Source of the DNA: Rhizobium sp. AQ_MP
GTDB taxonomy: Bacteria > Pseudomonadota > Alphaproteobacteria > Rhizobiales > Rhizobiaceae
Assembly: GCF_014237835.1 (NCBI RefSeq)
Contig: NZ_JACJVI010000004.1
Span: forward strand, 124,001-188,000
Length of the DNA stretch: 64,000 bases
Reading direction: 5' to 3'
Under the pieces are notes generated by a model. It saw only the letters and a program-made list of their open reading frames with translations, ran no database searches and was not told where the DNA came from. This document shows, piece by piece, positions 18,073 through 27,711 of this stretch. Within the stretch, counting starts at the first letter, position 1, and each line of letters opens with the position of its first letter. The position numbers and the translations under genes are program-made.

Positions 18073-19257
18073 TCAGCGCTTCGCAGCGCGGACGCGCATC
18101 AGGTTCAGGGCGAAGAAGCCGGTGAAGCCCAGCATCAGCAGGCCGACGAAGACAGGCCCCGCATCGACCGAGATCAGATCCATGGTGAGGCCCGTGCTGC
18201 CGGAGCCGGCGGCACTGCCGATCGCGTAAGCGAGCGCGAAGACGGCGGCGCCTGAGACCAGCAGCCCCCCACGAAAGCGTTCGCCGAGCAGGGTCAGCGC
18301 CGCCGTATAGAGCGAGAAGCTGGCGGCTCCGAGGATCGAGATGGTGATCAGCAGAGCGGCCTGCGAGGTCATGAAGGGCAGAGCGAGGAAGGCGACAGCG
18401 GCGATCAAGGAGCCGGAGACGGCAATCGCCGGGCGCGACAGCCGGTCGAGTAGCCAGCCGACAAAGGGCTGTGCCAGTGCCGTCGGCAAAGCCACCATGG
18501 TGACGACGAAGGCCGCGAAATTCTGGCTGTAGCCGCGCTCGACGAAATAGAGCGGGATCATCGAGATCGCCGCGATATCCGAAAAGCCGAAGGCGACGAC
18601 CATCAGCGTCAAAACCGGCGCCATCCTGACGAAGGTCAGGAGCCCGCCGGCTTCCGAGGCTTCCGGCTTGGTCTTGGCATAACGGCCGAGCATGACCGAG
18701 GCAAAGGCGACAAGCGCGACATAGGCCGCCGTCAGCGCGAAGGCGAAGCCGTCCTCGATGCCGACAAGCGGAATGGCAAGCGGGCCGGCAGCGAACCCTG
18801 CGCACATGCCCGCGCTATAGGCGCCGGAGACACGGCCGCGCAGGCGGTCCGGACAGGCGGTGTTCAGCCAGGCTTCCGAGACCGTGTAGATGATGCTGGT
18901 GCAGAAGCCGAGCAGGAAGCGGGCGACGAACCAGATCCAGAGCTGGTCGAAGGCCGAGAAGGTGGCAAGGCAGACGGAAACGCCGAGCAGCGAGGCGACG
19001 ATCAGCCTGTCGCCACGGACCACCTGCGTCAGTCTGCCGATCAGAAGCGTCGAGGAGGCAAGGCCGAGCGCAAAGACCGAGGCGTTCAGGCCCGCCATGC
19101 TGGAGGAGACACCCCGGCTTTCGAGGATCAGCGAGATCAGCGGATAAGTGAGCCCCTGCCCCACCGCAAAGGCGGTGACGCCCAGGATGACAACCGCGAT
19201 CGCCGCCCAATCGGGCGCGAAATCCGGTGCGATTTCCGTGGTGTGTGCGGTGTGCAT
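18073..19257 (-). CDS. MFS transporter (YcaD-like)
   Basis: A 394-residue major facilitator with twelve predicted spans. The segment LLIGRLTQVVRGDRL after span 2 is the family's motif A region, and FLLGFCTSIIYTVSEAWLN matches the YcaD-type MFS subgroup, whose substrates are unknown. An in-frame ATG at 19275 would add six residues; the one at 19257 follows GGAGG (4-base spacing) and is preferred. It is followed directly by the YkgJ-like gene. Confidence 0.85.
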   Translation of the reverse strand: MHTAHTTEIAPDFAPDWAAIAVVILGVTAFAVGQGLTYPLISLILESRGVSSSMAGLNASVFALGLASSTLLIGRLTQVVRGDRLIVASLLGVSVCLATFSAFDQLWIWFVARFLLGFCTSIIYTVSEAWLNTACPDRLRGRVSGAYSAGMCAGFAAGPLAIPLVGIEDGFAFALTAAYVALVAFASVMLGRYAKTKPEASEAGGLLTFVRMAPVLTLMVVAFGFSDIAAISMIPLYFVERGYSQNFAAFVVTMVALPTALAQPFVGWLLDRLSRPAIAVSGSLIAAVAFLALPFMTSQAALLITISILGAASFSLYTAALTLLGERFRGGLLVSGAAVFALAYAIGSAAGSGSTGLTMDLISVDAGPVFVGLLMLGFTGFFALNLMRVRAAKR

Positions 19258-19345
19258 GGGGCCTCCGAGGCGCATTTGGGCGCCCGTCGTTTGAAGGCCC
19301 GGTCTAGCGGGGCGTTTGGGGGAAGTCCAGAGAGGACCGCAGGTA

Positions 19346-19891
19346 TCAGAGAGTCGCCAGCGCCTCGCGTATTGCCGCCACCGGCAAGAATAGCCGGAGC
19401 GGGTTCGACGGTAACGCCTCGAAACCGTAGCGCAGGTAGAGGGCCTTTCGACGAGCTACGTGATCCGGCTCGCCGTCGTCAAGCACATCCAGAATGACCA
19501 CCGCAATGCCGATCCGCTCCGCCGCGTGGGCGATCCGCAGCAAGGCGTCGACGAGCAGATCGCCGCCATAGCCTTGTCCGACGTATCGCTTGTCCACGCC
19601 AATCATCGAAATGAACGCTGCAGGGATGGCGCCATGGGATGGGCGGCTCCGGGCATAGCGTGAGGGCAACTCGGCGAAATCGACAGAATGTGCATTGAGG
19701 GCGTAGAAGCCAATGACATCGCCGCTCAGGGATGTCATCACGTAGACGCGGGCATTGCCCGCCTTGGCCAGCTTGTTCGCGGTCTTGCGGAAGTAGTTGT
19801 CGACGGTTTCGACGCCGCAGGAGAACTGATCCCGATCATGGCGCTCGGGATCGAGCAACTCGATGATGACCGAGCGCCCCTCGTCATTCAT
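19346..19891 (-). CDS. TacT-like GNAT toxin
   Basis: A 181-residue GNAT of the TacT/AtaT group. It has the family opening (LLDPERHDRDQFSCG, YFRKTA), the acetyl-CoA loop VDKRYVGQGYGGDLL and the catalytic tyrosine region LYLRYGFEAL. Characterised relatives acetylate the amino group of charged tRNAs and block translation. It overlaps the upstream DUF1778 antitoxin by 4 bases (ATGA), as expected for a coupled toxin-antitoxin pair. Confidence 0.88.
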   Translation of the reverse strand: MNDEGRSVIIELLDPERHDRDQFSCGVETVDNYFRKTANKLAKAGNARVYVMTSLSGDVIGFYALNAHSVDFAELPSRYARSRPSHGAIPAAFISMIGVDKRYVGQGYGGDLLVDALLRIAHAAERIGIAVVILDVLDDGEPDHVARRKALYLRYGFEALPSNPLRLFLPVAAIREALATL

Positions 19892-20196
19892 CTGCTGATG
19901 ACGCGCGACTTGTGGCTGGCGAAGGCTTTTCGCAAGGCGTCGGTCGGCGAAGACGGATTATCCAGTGCGTCGAAGAAGGCTTCGTGATCGATCGGTTGCA
20001 GAAGCGTGCGTTCATGGGCCTCGATCGTCGCGAGCGCCGAAGCATAGGCTGCGTTCATCGCAAAAGCCGTTTCATCGACACCGCTGATGGCAGCGGCGCG
20101 CTGGATCGCCTGTTTGACATGAGGCTTGGTGCGAAAGTGCATCCGCTCCGTCGCACGGTCTTCACTGGTCTGGCGGATATCCTTGGCTGTGTTCAT
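19888..20196 (-). CDS. DUF1778 antitoxin (TacA-like)
   Basis: A 102-residue antitoxin with a ribbon-helix-helix region (ERMHFRTKPHVKQAIQRAAAISGVDETAFA) and a C-terminal toxin-wrapping tail (FFDALDNPSSPTDALRKAF). A TTG at 20223 is in frame but falls inside the predicted -10 box; the ATG at 20196 follows GAGGG and is chosen. It should inhibit the adjacent GNAT toxin and repress the operon through the inverted repeat at 20226-20244. Confidence 0.88.
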   Translation of the reverse strand: MNTAKDIRQTSEDRATERMHFRTKPHVKQAIQRAAAISGVDETAFAMNAAYASALATIEAHERTLLQPIDHEAFFDALDNPSSPTDALRKAFASHKSRVISR

Positions 20197-20222
20197 GATG
20201 GCGACCCTCACGTCTCGCCACA

Positions 20223-20251
20223 AGTGTACGCCGTTTTGGCGTACGCTTCAA
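20223..20251 (-). promoter_or_regulatory. TacAT promoter with embedded operator
   Basis: On the minus strand TTGAAG (20251-20246) and TACACT (20228-20223) are 17 bases apart. Between and touching them lies a perfect 7-bp inverted repeat, GTACGCC / GGCGTAC, with a 5-base centre (20226-20244). Binding there would block RNA polymerase. Confidence 0.7.
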
Positions 20252-20270
20252 TCTCGCCGCTGAAGGTAGG

Positions 20271-22190
20271 TCAGCCCGCCGCAATCACGCCCGGCACGTC
20301 CTGTCCAAGCGCTGCAAACACCGTTTTCAGAATACCAGCAGCGTCGAGGCCGGCCTTGGCATACATGGTTTCGGGCTTGGCCTGGTCCATCCAGACATCG
20401 GGCAGCACCAGCGAGCGGACCTTCAAGCCGTTGTCGAGCAGGCCCTCGTTGACGAGGAAATGCATGACATGGCTGCCGAAGCCGCCGACGGCGCCTTCCT
20501 CGACTGTCACCACGACCTGATGGTGGCGGGCGAGCTGGCGGATCAGGTCGTGATCGAGGGGCTTGGCGAAGCGGGCATCGGCGACGGTGGTCGAGAGGCC
20601 TGCGGCGTCCAAATCCTCGGCGGCGAGCAGACAGTCGGCCAGGCGCGTACCGAAGGAGAGGAGTGCGACCTTGGAGCCCTGCTTGACGATGCGGCCCTTG
20701 CCGATTGCAAGGATCTCGCCGCGCTCCGGCAGGGGAACGCCCACGCCTTCGCCGCGCGGGTAACGGAAGGAGATCGGGCCTTCGTCATAGGCAGCGGCGG
20801 TGCGGACCATATGCTTCAGCTCCGCCTCGTCGGCAGCGGCCATGACCACGAAGCCCGGCAGTGCTGCGAGGAAGCCGGTGTCGAAGGAGCCGGCATGGGT
20901 CGGGCCGTCGGCGCCGACGAAACCAGCGCGGTCGATGGGGAAACGAACCGGCAGGCCCTGGATGCCGACATCGTGGACGACCTGATCGTAGCCGCGCTGC
21001 AGGAAGGTCGAATAGAGCGCGCAGAAGGGCTTGAAGCCTTCGGCAGCCAGACCGGCTGCAAAGGTCACCGCATGCTGTTCGGCGATGCCGACGTCAAAAG
21101 TGCGTTCCGGGAAGATCGACTGCAGCTTGTCGAGGCCGGTGCCAGACGGCATGGCGGCGGTGATGCCGACGATCTTGTCGTCGTGGCGGGCTTCCTCGAC
21201 CAGCGCATCGGCGAAAACTGCGGTATAGGCCGGGGCATTCGGCTTGGCCTTGGCCTGGGTGCCGGTGATGACGTCGAACTTGTTGACGCCGTGATACTTG
21301 TCGGCAGCGGCTTCGGCCGGGGCATAACCCTTGCCCTTCTGCGTGACGACATGGATCAGCACCGGGCCCTTGGCATTGTCGCGGACATTGCGCAGCACGG
21401 GCAGGAGGTGATCGAAGGAATGACCGTCGATCGGGCCGATATGGTAGAAACCGAGCTCCTCGAACATCGTACCGCCGGTGACATAGCCACGGGCATGCTC
21501 GACGGCGCGGGTGATGGCGCGGTCGACGGTCTTGCCGAGATAGGCGGTCAGCTTCTTGCCGAACTCGCGGAAGCCCATATAGCTGCGACCGGAGGCGAGA
21601 CGCGCGAGATAAGCGCTCATCGCGCCGGTCGGCGGGGCGATCGACATGTCGTTGTCATTGAGGATGACGATCAGGCGGGCGTCTAGGGCGCCTGCATTGT
21701 TGAGCGCCTCATAGGCCATGCCGGCCGACATGGCACCATCGCCGATCACGGCGATGACCTTGCGGTCGGTCTTTGACAGTTCGGCGGCAACCGCCATGCC
21801 GAGGCCCGCGGAAATCGACGTGGACGAATGGGCAGCGCCAAAGGGGTCGTATTCGCTTTCGGCGCGCTTGGTAAAGCCGGAGAGCCCGTCCTCCTGGCGC
21901 AGCGTTCGGATGCGGTCGCGGCGGCCGGTCAGGATCTTGTGCGGATAACACTGGTGCCCGACATCGAAGATCAGCCGATCATCCGGCGTCTCGAAGACCT
22001 TGTGGATGGCAATCGTCAGCTCGACGACGCCAAGGCCTGCACCCAGATGGCCACCTGTCTTCGATACCGCATCGATCATCTCGTCGCGGACCTCGCGCGC
22101 CAGCTGCGGCAGGTCGCGATCCTCGATGGTCTTCAGGTCTTTGGGAAGCTTGACCTTGTCCAGGAGCGGCGTATCGGGCAGGGATGTCAC
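20271..22190 (-). CDS. dxs: 1-deoxy-D-xylulose-5-phosphate synthase
   Basis: A 639-residue thiamine-diphosphate enzyme that condenses pyruvate and glyceraldehyde-3-phosphate, the entry step of the MEP isoprenoid pathway. It shows [29 protein letters not shown], the [18 protein letters not shown] cofactor motif and the late [15 protein letters not shown] segment. The GTG at 22190 is chosen: it yields a [12 protein letters not shown] opening and the usual family length, and has a GAGG site upstream; the frame is open to 22265. The enzyme also feeds thiamine and pyridoxine synthesis. Confidence 0.96.
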   Translation of the reverse strand: MTSLPDTPLLDKVKLPKDLKTIEDRDLPQLAREVRDEMIDAVSKTGGHLGAGLGVVELTIAIHKVFETPDDRLIFDVGHQCYPHKILTGRRDRIRTLRQEDGLSGFTKRAESEYDPFGAAHSSTSISAGLGMAVAAELSKTDRKVIAVIGDGAMSAGMAYEALNNAGALDARLIVILNDNDMSIAPPTGAMSAYLARLASGRSYMGFREFGKKLTAYLGKTVDRAITRAVEHARGYVTGGTMFEELGFYHIGPIDGHSFDHLLPVLRNVRDNAKGPVLIHVVTQKGKGYAPAEAAADKYHGVNKFDVITGTQAKAKPNAPAYTAVFADALVEEARHDDKIVGITAAMPSGTGLDKLQSIFPERTFDVGIAEQHAVTFAAGLAAEGFKPFCALYSTFLQRGYDQVVHDVGIQGLPVRFPIDRAGFVGADGPTHAGSFDTGFLAALPGFVVMAAADEAELKHMVRTAAAYDEGPISFRYPRGEGVGVPLPERGEILAIGKGRIVKQGSKVALLSFGTRLADCLLAAEDLDAAGLSTTVADARFAKPLDHDLIRQLARHHQVVVTVEEGAVGGFGSHVMHFLVNEGLLDNGLKVRSLVLPDVWMDQAKPETMYAKAGLDAAGILKTVFAALGQDVPGVIAAG

Positions 22191-22280
22191 GGGCTGATGC
22201 CTCTTCAGTCTTGTTTGGATGCGCGATACCATCCCCCGACGATCAGGGCAATTCCACGTCATCAAGCGCTTATATAGCCG

Positions 22281-23207
22281 TCAACGGCCCTCCGGCAAAG
22301 GCACGAACTCCTCTTCGTCCCCCGGAACGATGTCGAAACGGCCGGTTCTCCACTCTTCCTTGGCCTGTTCGATACGCTCCTTGGAGGACGAAACAAAGTT
22401 CCACCAGATATGTTTCTGCGTGCCGAGGGCCGCACCTCCGAACAACATCACGTGACAACCGGTCGCGCCGCCGATCAGGGTGATCTCGTCTCCGGGGCGG
22501 AAGACGAGAAGCTGGTCCTGGGCAAAGCGGTCGCCGGCGATCTCGATCTCGCCCGAGAGAATGTAGAGCGCGCGCTCTTCCTGACCGGCATCGAAGGGAA
22601 AGCGGGCACCGGGCTCGAGCGTCAGGTCAACGTATAGTGTCTCGGAGAAGGTCTTGACCGGCGAGCGCAGCCCGGCCGTCGAGCCGATGACCACGCGGCC
22701 CGAGGCACCGCGATCGGCAAATGTCGGCAGCTCGCCTTTCGCGGTATGCGCGAAGGCCGGATCGATTTCCTCAAGCTGGTCGGGAAGCGCGATCCAGGTC
22801 TGCAGGCCGGACATCGAGAGCGGATGACCACGCAGGTTCTCCGGCGTGCGTTCGGAATGCACGATACCGCGCCCGGCGGTCATCAGATTGATGTCGCCGG
22901 GGGAGATCACAAGCTCTGTGCCGAGACTGTCGCGATGCTTAATCTCGCCATCTAAGAGATAGGTGACGGTGGACAAACCGATATGCGGATGGGGGCGAAC
23001 ATCCATCGCTTCTCCGGCCTTCAGGACCGCCGGTCCCATGCGGTCGAAGAAGATGAAGGGACCAACGAGGCGGCGACGGACAGAGGGGAGCGCGCGGCGC
23101 ACGGCAAAGCCGCCGATATCGCTGGAACGAGGAATGATCAAATGTTCGATCGCATCACAGGCAAAGGCGTCACCTGGGACAGGATCGTTTCCGGGAAAGA
23201 AGGACAT
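22281..23207 (-). CDS. Pirin family bicupin
   Basis: A 308-residue pirin. The N-terminal cupin keeps the metal-binding set: HPHIGLST, then KHRDSLG and the following Glu region, with GIVHSERT after it. The C-terminal cupin runs from about residue 180 (ETLYVDLTLEPG, ALYILSGEIEIAG). Some pirins degrade quercetin or act as redox-dependent regulators; its role here is undetermined. GGAGG lies 6 bases before the ATG. It follows dxs by position but has its own leader containing a strong hairpin. Confidence 0.88.
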   Translation of the reverse strand: MSFFPGNDPVPGDAFACDAIEHLIIPRSSDIGGFAVRRALPSVRRRLVGPFIFFDRMGPAVLKAGEAMDVRPHPHIGLSTVTYLLDGEIKHRDSLGTELVISPGDINLMTAGRGIVHSERTPENLRGHPLSMSGLQTWIALPDQLEEIDPAFAHTAKGELPTFADRGASGRVVIGSTAGLRSPVKTFSETLYVDLTLEPGARFPFDAGQEERALYILSGEIEIAGDRFAQDQLLVFRPGDEITLIGGATGCHVMLFGGAALGTQKHIWWNFVSSSKERIEQAKEEWRTGRFDIVPGDEEEFVPLPEGR

Positions 23208-23565
23208 GAAAAACCTCCGTATTCGATCGCCTCAAACTAACAGGTATCGACGCGGATCATAGAACGGATTGACTGGGGGGCGGGTGACGCATCGTTCAGC
23301 CTTCGCTGAACCAGCGTCATCTGCACGCTTACCACCTTGGAGCGGAACGATCCGCAGAGCGGATGAAGGCCCTGTCATGCGGAAAGGCATCGAGACCGCC
23401 TGCGCTGCACTGAGCCGCTCTTCGTCGGCACGAAGCTCGGCATCCGCCGATCGGGCGCAGTAAGTCCGTTAATGCTAAATAAGTCATATCTAACTATTGT
23501 CGTCGCGGTCTGCCGAACCGTTGGGTATGGCTCCCGCGAAGCACGAAGGAAGCGAGGCAATCTTG
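23208..23565. other. 358-base intergenic region between divergent pirin and CheY-like genes
   Basis: This region holds the two divergent promoters. At 23285-23319 there is a strong two-part stem: TGACGC/GCGTCA outside and GTTCAGC/GCTGAAC inside, with a CTTC loop and a small internal bulge. An AT-rich stretch at 23466-23500 is the likely promoter of the rightward gene. No further gene was seen. Confidence 0.6.
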
Positions 23566-23928
23566 GTGAAGAAAATTCTGGCGGTCGATGATTCCAAAAC
23601 CATCCTGTCCATGGTGACCCAAACACTTCAAAACGCTGGCTATGAGACGCTGCAGGCGGAAGATGGCGTTCAAGGCCTTGAAGTGCTCGAAGACAGCGCG
23701 CCCGACCTGGTTATCACCGACATCAACATGCCGAGGCTCGACGGCTTCGGCTTCATCGAGCGAATTCGCCGCAGCGACCGTTACAGGGCCATCCCGATCC
23801 TCGTGCTTACGACAGAAAGCGACCCTCAGAAGCGGGAACGCGCCCGCAAAGCCGGCGCCACAGGCTGGATCGTCAAGCCTTTCGAAGCTGCCAAACTTGT
23901 CGACGCTGTCGGGCGGCTGAGCGGCTGA
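23566..23928 (+). CDS. Single-domain CheY-like response regulator
   Basis: A 120-residue receiver domain with no output domain. It has the acidic pair in AVDDSKT, phospho-acceptor Asp in LVITDINMPRLDG, the switch Thr in VLTTESD and Lys in VKPFE. The GTG at 23566 gives the classical VKKILAVDDS start and follows GAGG; earlier in-frame starts to 23497 would add an unconserved tail. Such stand-alone receivers usually act on a motor or a phosphorelay partner. The partner kinase is not in this window. Confidence 0.88.
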   Translation: MKKILAVDDSKTILSMVTQTLQNAGYETLQAEDGVQGLEVLEDSAPDLVITDINMPRLDGFGFIERIRRSDRYRAIPILVLTTESDPQKRERARKAGATGWIVKPFEAAKLVDAVGRLSG

Positions 23929-23982
23929 GCACAGATGCTGCCGGGATAAGTGAGCCTATAAGGCTCGTTCTTTCGTGGCCGG

Positions 23983-24453
23983 CTACTCCCGAACCGGGAT
24001 GTGCAATCCAACCTTCACATCGCGTAACACGACATTGGTGTGCATGCGGCGGATCTGCGGGTTTTCCGCCATCAGCTGCGCGCTGATATCGTCGTAGTGC
24101 TCCACATCCCGGGCCGTAATGATCGCGACGAGATCGACCTGACCGGTGACGTAGTAGACCTGCTGCACATGCTCCTGCCTGTCGGCCCACGCGCGGAAGC
24201 GGGCCAGCGCGTCGTAATTGTCCCGCTCGATCTCCATTCCGGTGATGAAGGTCATCGGGAAACTGGTCGCCTTACGGTTCACCACGGCGATCTCTGCGGT
24301 GATGACACCCTCGTCACGGAGACGGCGAAGCCTGCGCTGCACGGCCGATGGCGATAGGCCGACCTTGTCGGCAATCGCTTCCGCCTTGAGCTGGCAATCC
24401 CGCTGGACCACCTCCAGAATGCTGCGGTCGAATTGATCGAGCTTATCCGGCAT
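23983..24453 (-). CDS. Lrp/AsnC family transcriptional regulator
   Basis: A 156-residue regulator with an N-terminal winged helix (FDRSILEVVQRDCQLKAEAIADKVGLSPSAVQRRLRRLR) and a C-terminal RAM ligand-binding domain that includes VYYVTGQVDLVAII. Family members sense amino acids. It is transcribed away from the six-gene ABC transporter / sulfur amino acid operon, with 182 bases between them, so it is the likely local regulator of that operon and of itself. Confidence 0.92.
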   Translation of the reverse strand: MPDKLDQFDRSILEVVQRDCQLKAEAIADKVGLSPSAVQRRLRRLRDEGVITAEIAVVNRKATSFPMTFITGMEIERDNYDALARFRAWADRQEHVQQVYYVTGQVDLVAIITARDVEHYDDISAQLMAENPQIRRMHTNVVLRDVKVGLHIPVRE

Positions 24454-24635
24454 GGTTCCCCCTCCTTGCGCGACCTCGTTTTCGCTCGATTACCCGATTT
24501 CGCAGATGCGCGCCATCTTTCCGCACCATCTCCAGCTTTCATGCAGGATTTTCCCGCCTTCGAGCTTAAATGCGCCCATAATCCGCAGCGCCAGCCTCCT
24601 ATGGTCGCGCAATTGCCAAATGACCTGGGATCAAG

Positions 24636-25427
24636 ATGACAGGGACCACCCCGGCCGCGCTCGACGTGCACGACATCACCAAGAGTTTCGCCGGCATCGA
24701 GGTTCTCAAGGGCATCTCGGCGACGGCCCATCGCGGCGACGTGATTTCGATCATCGGCTCGTCCGGATCCGGCAAGAGCACGTTTCTCCGTTGCATCAAC
24801 CTCTTGGAAGCGCCTGACCGGGGCCGCATCGTTGTCGGCGGCGAGGAGCTGAAGCTTCGCCCCTCCCGCAAGGGCAGCCTGGAGGCCGCCGACCGAAAGC
24901 AACTGGAGCGGCTGCGCACCGGGCTTGGCATGGTGTTCCAGAGCTTCAATCTGTGGGCTCATCGTACTGTGCTCGAAAACGTCATCGAGGCGCCCGTCCA
25001 TGTTCTGAAAATGCCGTGCCGCGAGGCAGTCGAGAAGGCCGAAGCACTGCTCGCCAAAGTCGGGCTCTACAACAAGCGCGATGCCTATCCCGCCTTTCTC
25101 TCCGGCGGCCAGCAGCAGCGGGCGGCGATTGCGCGTGCGCTTTGCGTCGATCCGGCCGTGATGCTCTTCGACGAACCGACCTCGGCGCTCGATCCGGAGC
25201 TTGTCGGCGAAGTGCTGAAGGTGATCCGCGATCTCGCAGAAGAGGGCCGCACGATGCTCATCGTCACCCACGAGATGAGCTTTGCCCGCGAGGTTTCGAG
25301 CCATGTGATGTTCCTCGACAAGGGACGCGTCGAGGAAGAGGGGTCGCCAGACCAGGTCTTCGGCGATCCGAAAAGCGCCCGTTGCCGCGAATTCACCCGC
25401 AGCCTTGGCGGGCGCGGGACTGCTTGA
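24636..25427 (+). CDS. Polar amino acid ABC transporter ATPase
   Basis: A 263-residue ATPase of the HisP/GlnQ type: Walker A GSSGSGKST, Q-loop MVFQSFNLW, signature LSGGQQQR, Walker B VMLFDEPTSALDPE and switch His in VTHEMSFA. It heads a six-gene operon with a periplasmic binding protein, two permeases, a PLP enzyme and a homocysteine methyltransferase, so the substrate is probably a sulfur-containing or methylated amino acid; this last step is inference. Confidence 0.93.
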   Translation: MTGTTPAALDVHDITKSFAGIEVLKGISATAHRGDVISIIGSSGSGKSTFLRCINLLEAPDRGRIVVGGEELKLRPSRKGSLEAADRKQLERLRTGLGMVFQSFNLWAHRTVLENVIEAPVHVLKMPCREAVEKAEALLAKVGLYNKRDAYPAFLSGGQQQRAAIARALCVDPAVMLFDEPTSALDPELVGEVLKVIRDLAEEGRTMLIVTHEMSFAREVSSHVMFLDKGRVEEEGSPDQVFGDPKSARCREFTRSLGGRGTA

Positions 25428-25468
25428 AAACAGATCCAGAACCAACCAACCAATCGGGGAAAACGACG

Positions 25469-26239
25469 ATGAAAATGATCTCCCTTCTGCTCGCCGGTGC
25501 CGCCTTTGCGGCAACCGCCGTCACCGCCCAGGCCGAAGTCCGCTTCGGCATCATGAACGAGGCCTATCCGCCCTTCTTCGCCAAGGATGCTTCGGGCACC
25601 TGGAAGGGCTGGGAAATCGATCTGATGAACGCCGTCTGCGCGGAGATGAAGGAGACCTGCTCGATCGTCGACGTTTCCTGGGACGGCCTGATTCCGGCGC
25701 TGCAGACCAAGAAGTTCGACGTCATCTGGTCGTCGATGTCGATCACCGAGGAGCGGCTGAAGACGATCGACTTCACCGACAAATACTACAACACGCCGAG
25801 CAAGCTGATCGGACCGAAGGACGGCACGCCGGGTGCGACGCCCGAAGCGGTCGAAGGCAAGACCATCGGCATCCAGGTGTCCACGGTGCAGTCGGAGTAT
25901 TTCAAGAAATACTTCGCCGACAAGGCAGAAGAGCAGACCTATGCCACGCTCGACGAAGCTTTCCAGGATCTCGCGGCCGGCCGCATCGACTATGTCTTCG
26001 GCGACGCCATCCCGCTGGCTGACTTCCTGAAAACCGACTTCGGCAAGGATTGCTGCGCCGACATGGGCGACGTTGCGGCTGATCCCGCGGTTCTCGGCAC
26101 CGGCATCGGCGGTGGCCTGCGCAAGGAAGACACCGAACTGAAGGCCAAGCTGAATGCGGCCATCGCCGCTGTGCGCGCCTCGGGCAAGTATGACGAGATC
26201 ACGAAGGCCTATTTCACCTTCGACGTCTACGGCCAGTAA
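25469..26239 (+). CDS. Amino acid ABC transporter periplasmic binding protein
   Basis: A 256-residue solute-binding protein (SBP_bac_3 family). The signal peptide ends near residue 21 (TAVTAQA). The mature domain has VRFGIMNEAYPPFF, GWEIDLMNAVCAE, DVSWDGLIPALQTKKFDVIWSSMSITEER and DYVFGDAIPL, the usual ligand-contact segments. Four cysteines (CAEMKETC, and KDCCADM) are more than usual for the family. It delivers ligand to the two permeases that follow 21 bases later. Confidence 0.93.
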   Translation: MKMISLLLAGAAFAATAVTAQAEVRFGIMNEAYPPFFAKDASGTWKGWEIDLMNAVCAEMKETCSIVDVSWDGLIPALQTKKFDVIWSSMSITEERLKTIDFTDKYYNTPSKLIGPKDGTPGATPEAVEGKTIGIQVSTVQSEYFKKYFADKAEEQTYATLDEAFQDLAAGRIDYVFGDAIPLADFLKTDFGKDCCADMGDVAADPAVLGTGIGGGLRKEDTELKAKLNAAIAAVRASGKYDEITKAYFTFDVYGQ

Positions 26240-26260
26240 TCGGCGGGGGCCGGGAACGAG

Positions 26261-26986
26261 ATGGCGACTGGGTCGATGACGGCGTGGCAATTGCTGGCGC
26301 TTCAGCCTCCGGGCTGGGGCGGCGCGCTGTTGACCGGTGCTGCGACGACCGTCGCCATCTCGGCTTGTGCCTTTTCGATCGGGCTTGTCATCGGGTTGTT
26401 CGGGGCCCTGGGCAAGCTTTCCGATAACCGACCGGTGGGTCTGATCCTCAAAGGCTATACGGCGATCATTCGGGCGGTGCCGGAACTGATCCTGATCGTC
26501 GGGCTCTATTATGCCGGGACCGATGGCCTCAACCGACTGCTGATGGCCTTCGGCCTGCCGCCGATCGAGGTCAACGGGTTTGTGGCGGCGGTTGCCGTGC
26601 TCGGCTTCGTTCAGGGCGCCTATATGACCGAAGTGCTGCGCGGCGCGATCCTGGCGATCCCCAGCGGGCAGCTCGAGGCGGCTCGGGCCTTCGGCATGTC
26701 GCCGCTCCTGCGCTTTCGTCGGGTGACGCTGCCGGCACTGCTTCCCAACGCCCTGCCGGGCATGGCCAATCTCTGGATGTCGGTCACCAAGGATAGCGCG
26801 CTCGTTGCCGTGGTCGGCTATCAGGAACTGGCGCTGACGACGCGTCTCGCGGGCGCCAATACCAAGGAATATTTCCTTTTCTTCCTGGCGGCAGCCGTTC
26901 TCTATCTGGTCATTACCCTTCTCTCCAACCTCGTCTTCCATGGCATCGAGCGCCGCGTGCGCCGGGGCCAGAAGCCGGCGCATTGA
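26261..26986 (+). CDS. Amino acid ABC transporter permease 1
   Basis: A 241-residue inner-membrane permease of the HisM/GlnP family with about five spans. The EAA loop that docks the ATPase reads GQLEAARAFGMSPLLRFRRVTLPALLP near residues 138-165. An in-frame ATG five codons later (26276) is an alternative start. It pairs with the second permease 13 bases downstream to form the membrane channel. Confidence 0.92.
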   Translation: MATGSMTAWQLLALQPPGWGGALLTGAATTVAISACAFSIGLVIGLFGALGKLSDNRPVGLILKGYTAIIRAVPELILIVGLYYAGTDGLNRLLMAFGLPPIEVNGFVAAVAVLGFVQGAYMTEVLRGAILAIPSGQLEAARAFGMSPLLRFRRVTLPALLPNALPGMANLWMSVTKDSALVAVVGYQELALTTRLAGANTKEYFLFFLAAAVLYLVITLLSNLVFHGIERRVRRGQKPAH

Positions 26987-26999
26987 GGGAGGGGCACAG

Positions 27000-27689
27000 A
27001 TGAATTTCGAATGGATCGCGAAATACTGGCCGCTTCTGATCGAGGGCGCCTTCCAGACCGTTTCGCTGCTGGTGATTTCGGTCGGCTTCGGCTTCGTGCT
27101 GGCCGTGGGGCTTGCCTTTGCCATGGTGAGCGGCGGCCCTCTTGCCCGCAATCTCGCGCGCGGCTATTCGACCGTGTTTCGCGGGACGCCACTACTGATC
27201 CAGCTCTGGCTGCTCTACTACGGCGTGGGCTCGCTGCTGCCGATGGTGCCGGGGCTAAGACAGAGCTTCCTATGGCCGATCCTGCGCGAAGGTTTCTTTT
27301 TTGCCGCCGTTTCTTTCACGCTGAATTTTGCCGCCTATCAGTCGGAAGTGCTGCGCGGGGCGCTCCTGTCCGTGCCGAAGGGCGAGCTGGAAGCAGGACG
27401 CTCGCTCGGCATGAGCCCGTTGATGCTGATCCGGCGCATCTGGCTACCGCGGGCGATCCGCACGGCGCTGCCGACGATTGCCGGCGAGATCGTGCTGCAG
27501 CTCAAGGCCACACCGCTCGCCTTCACCGTGACCGTGATGGATCTCTATGCGGTCGCCTTCAAGGTCCGGCAGGACACGCTCCTCGTCTACGAGCCACTGC
27601 TCGTCGTCACCCTCTTCTATGTCGCGCTCACGGCCCTGATCACCCGCGCCTTCGGGGTGGTCGAGGCGCAGGTGCCGATCCGCCGCTGA
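27000..27689 (+). CDS. Amino acid ABC transporter permease 2
   Basis: A 229-residue permease. It has the HisMQ opening (YWPLLIEGAFQTVSLLVIS), the RGTPLLIQLWLLYYG segment after span 2 and the EAA loop GELEAGRSLGMSPLMLIRRIWLP. GGAGGGG lies before the ATG. It completes the ABC transporter and is followed after 22 bases by the PLP enzyme gene, so it lies in the same transcript. Confidence 0.92.
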   Translation: MNFEWIAKYWPLLIEGAFQTVSLLVISVGFGFVLAVGLAFAMVSGGPLARNLARGYSTVFRGTPLLIQLWLLYYGVGSLLPMVPGLRQSFLWPILREGFFFAAVSFTLNFAAYQSEVLRGALLSVPKGELEAGRSLGMSPLMLIRRIWLPRAIRTALPTIAGEIVLQLKATPLAFTVTVMDLYAVAFKVRQDTLLVYEPLLVVTLFYVALTALITRAFGVVEAQVPIRR

Positions 27690-27711
27690 GGTGGCCCGAA
27701 AGTAAAATGCC

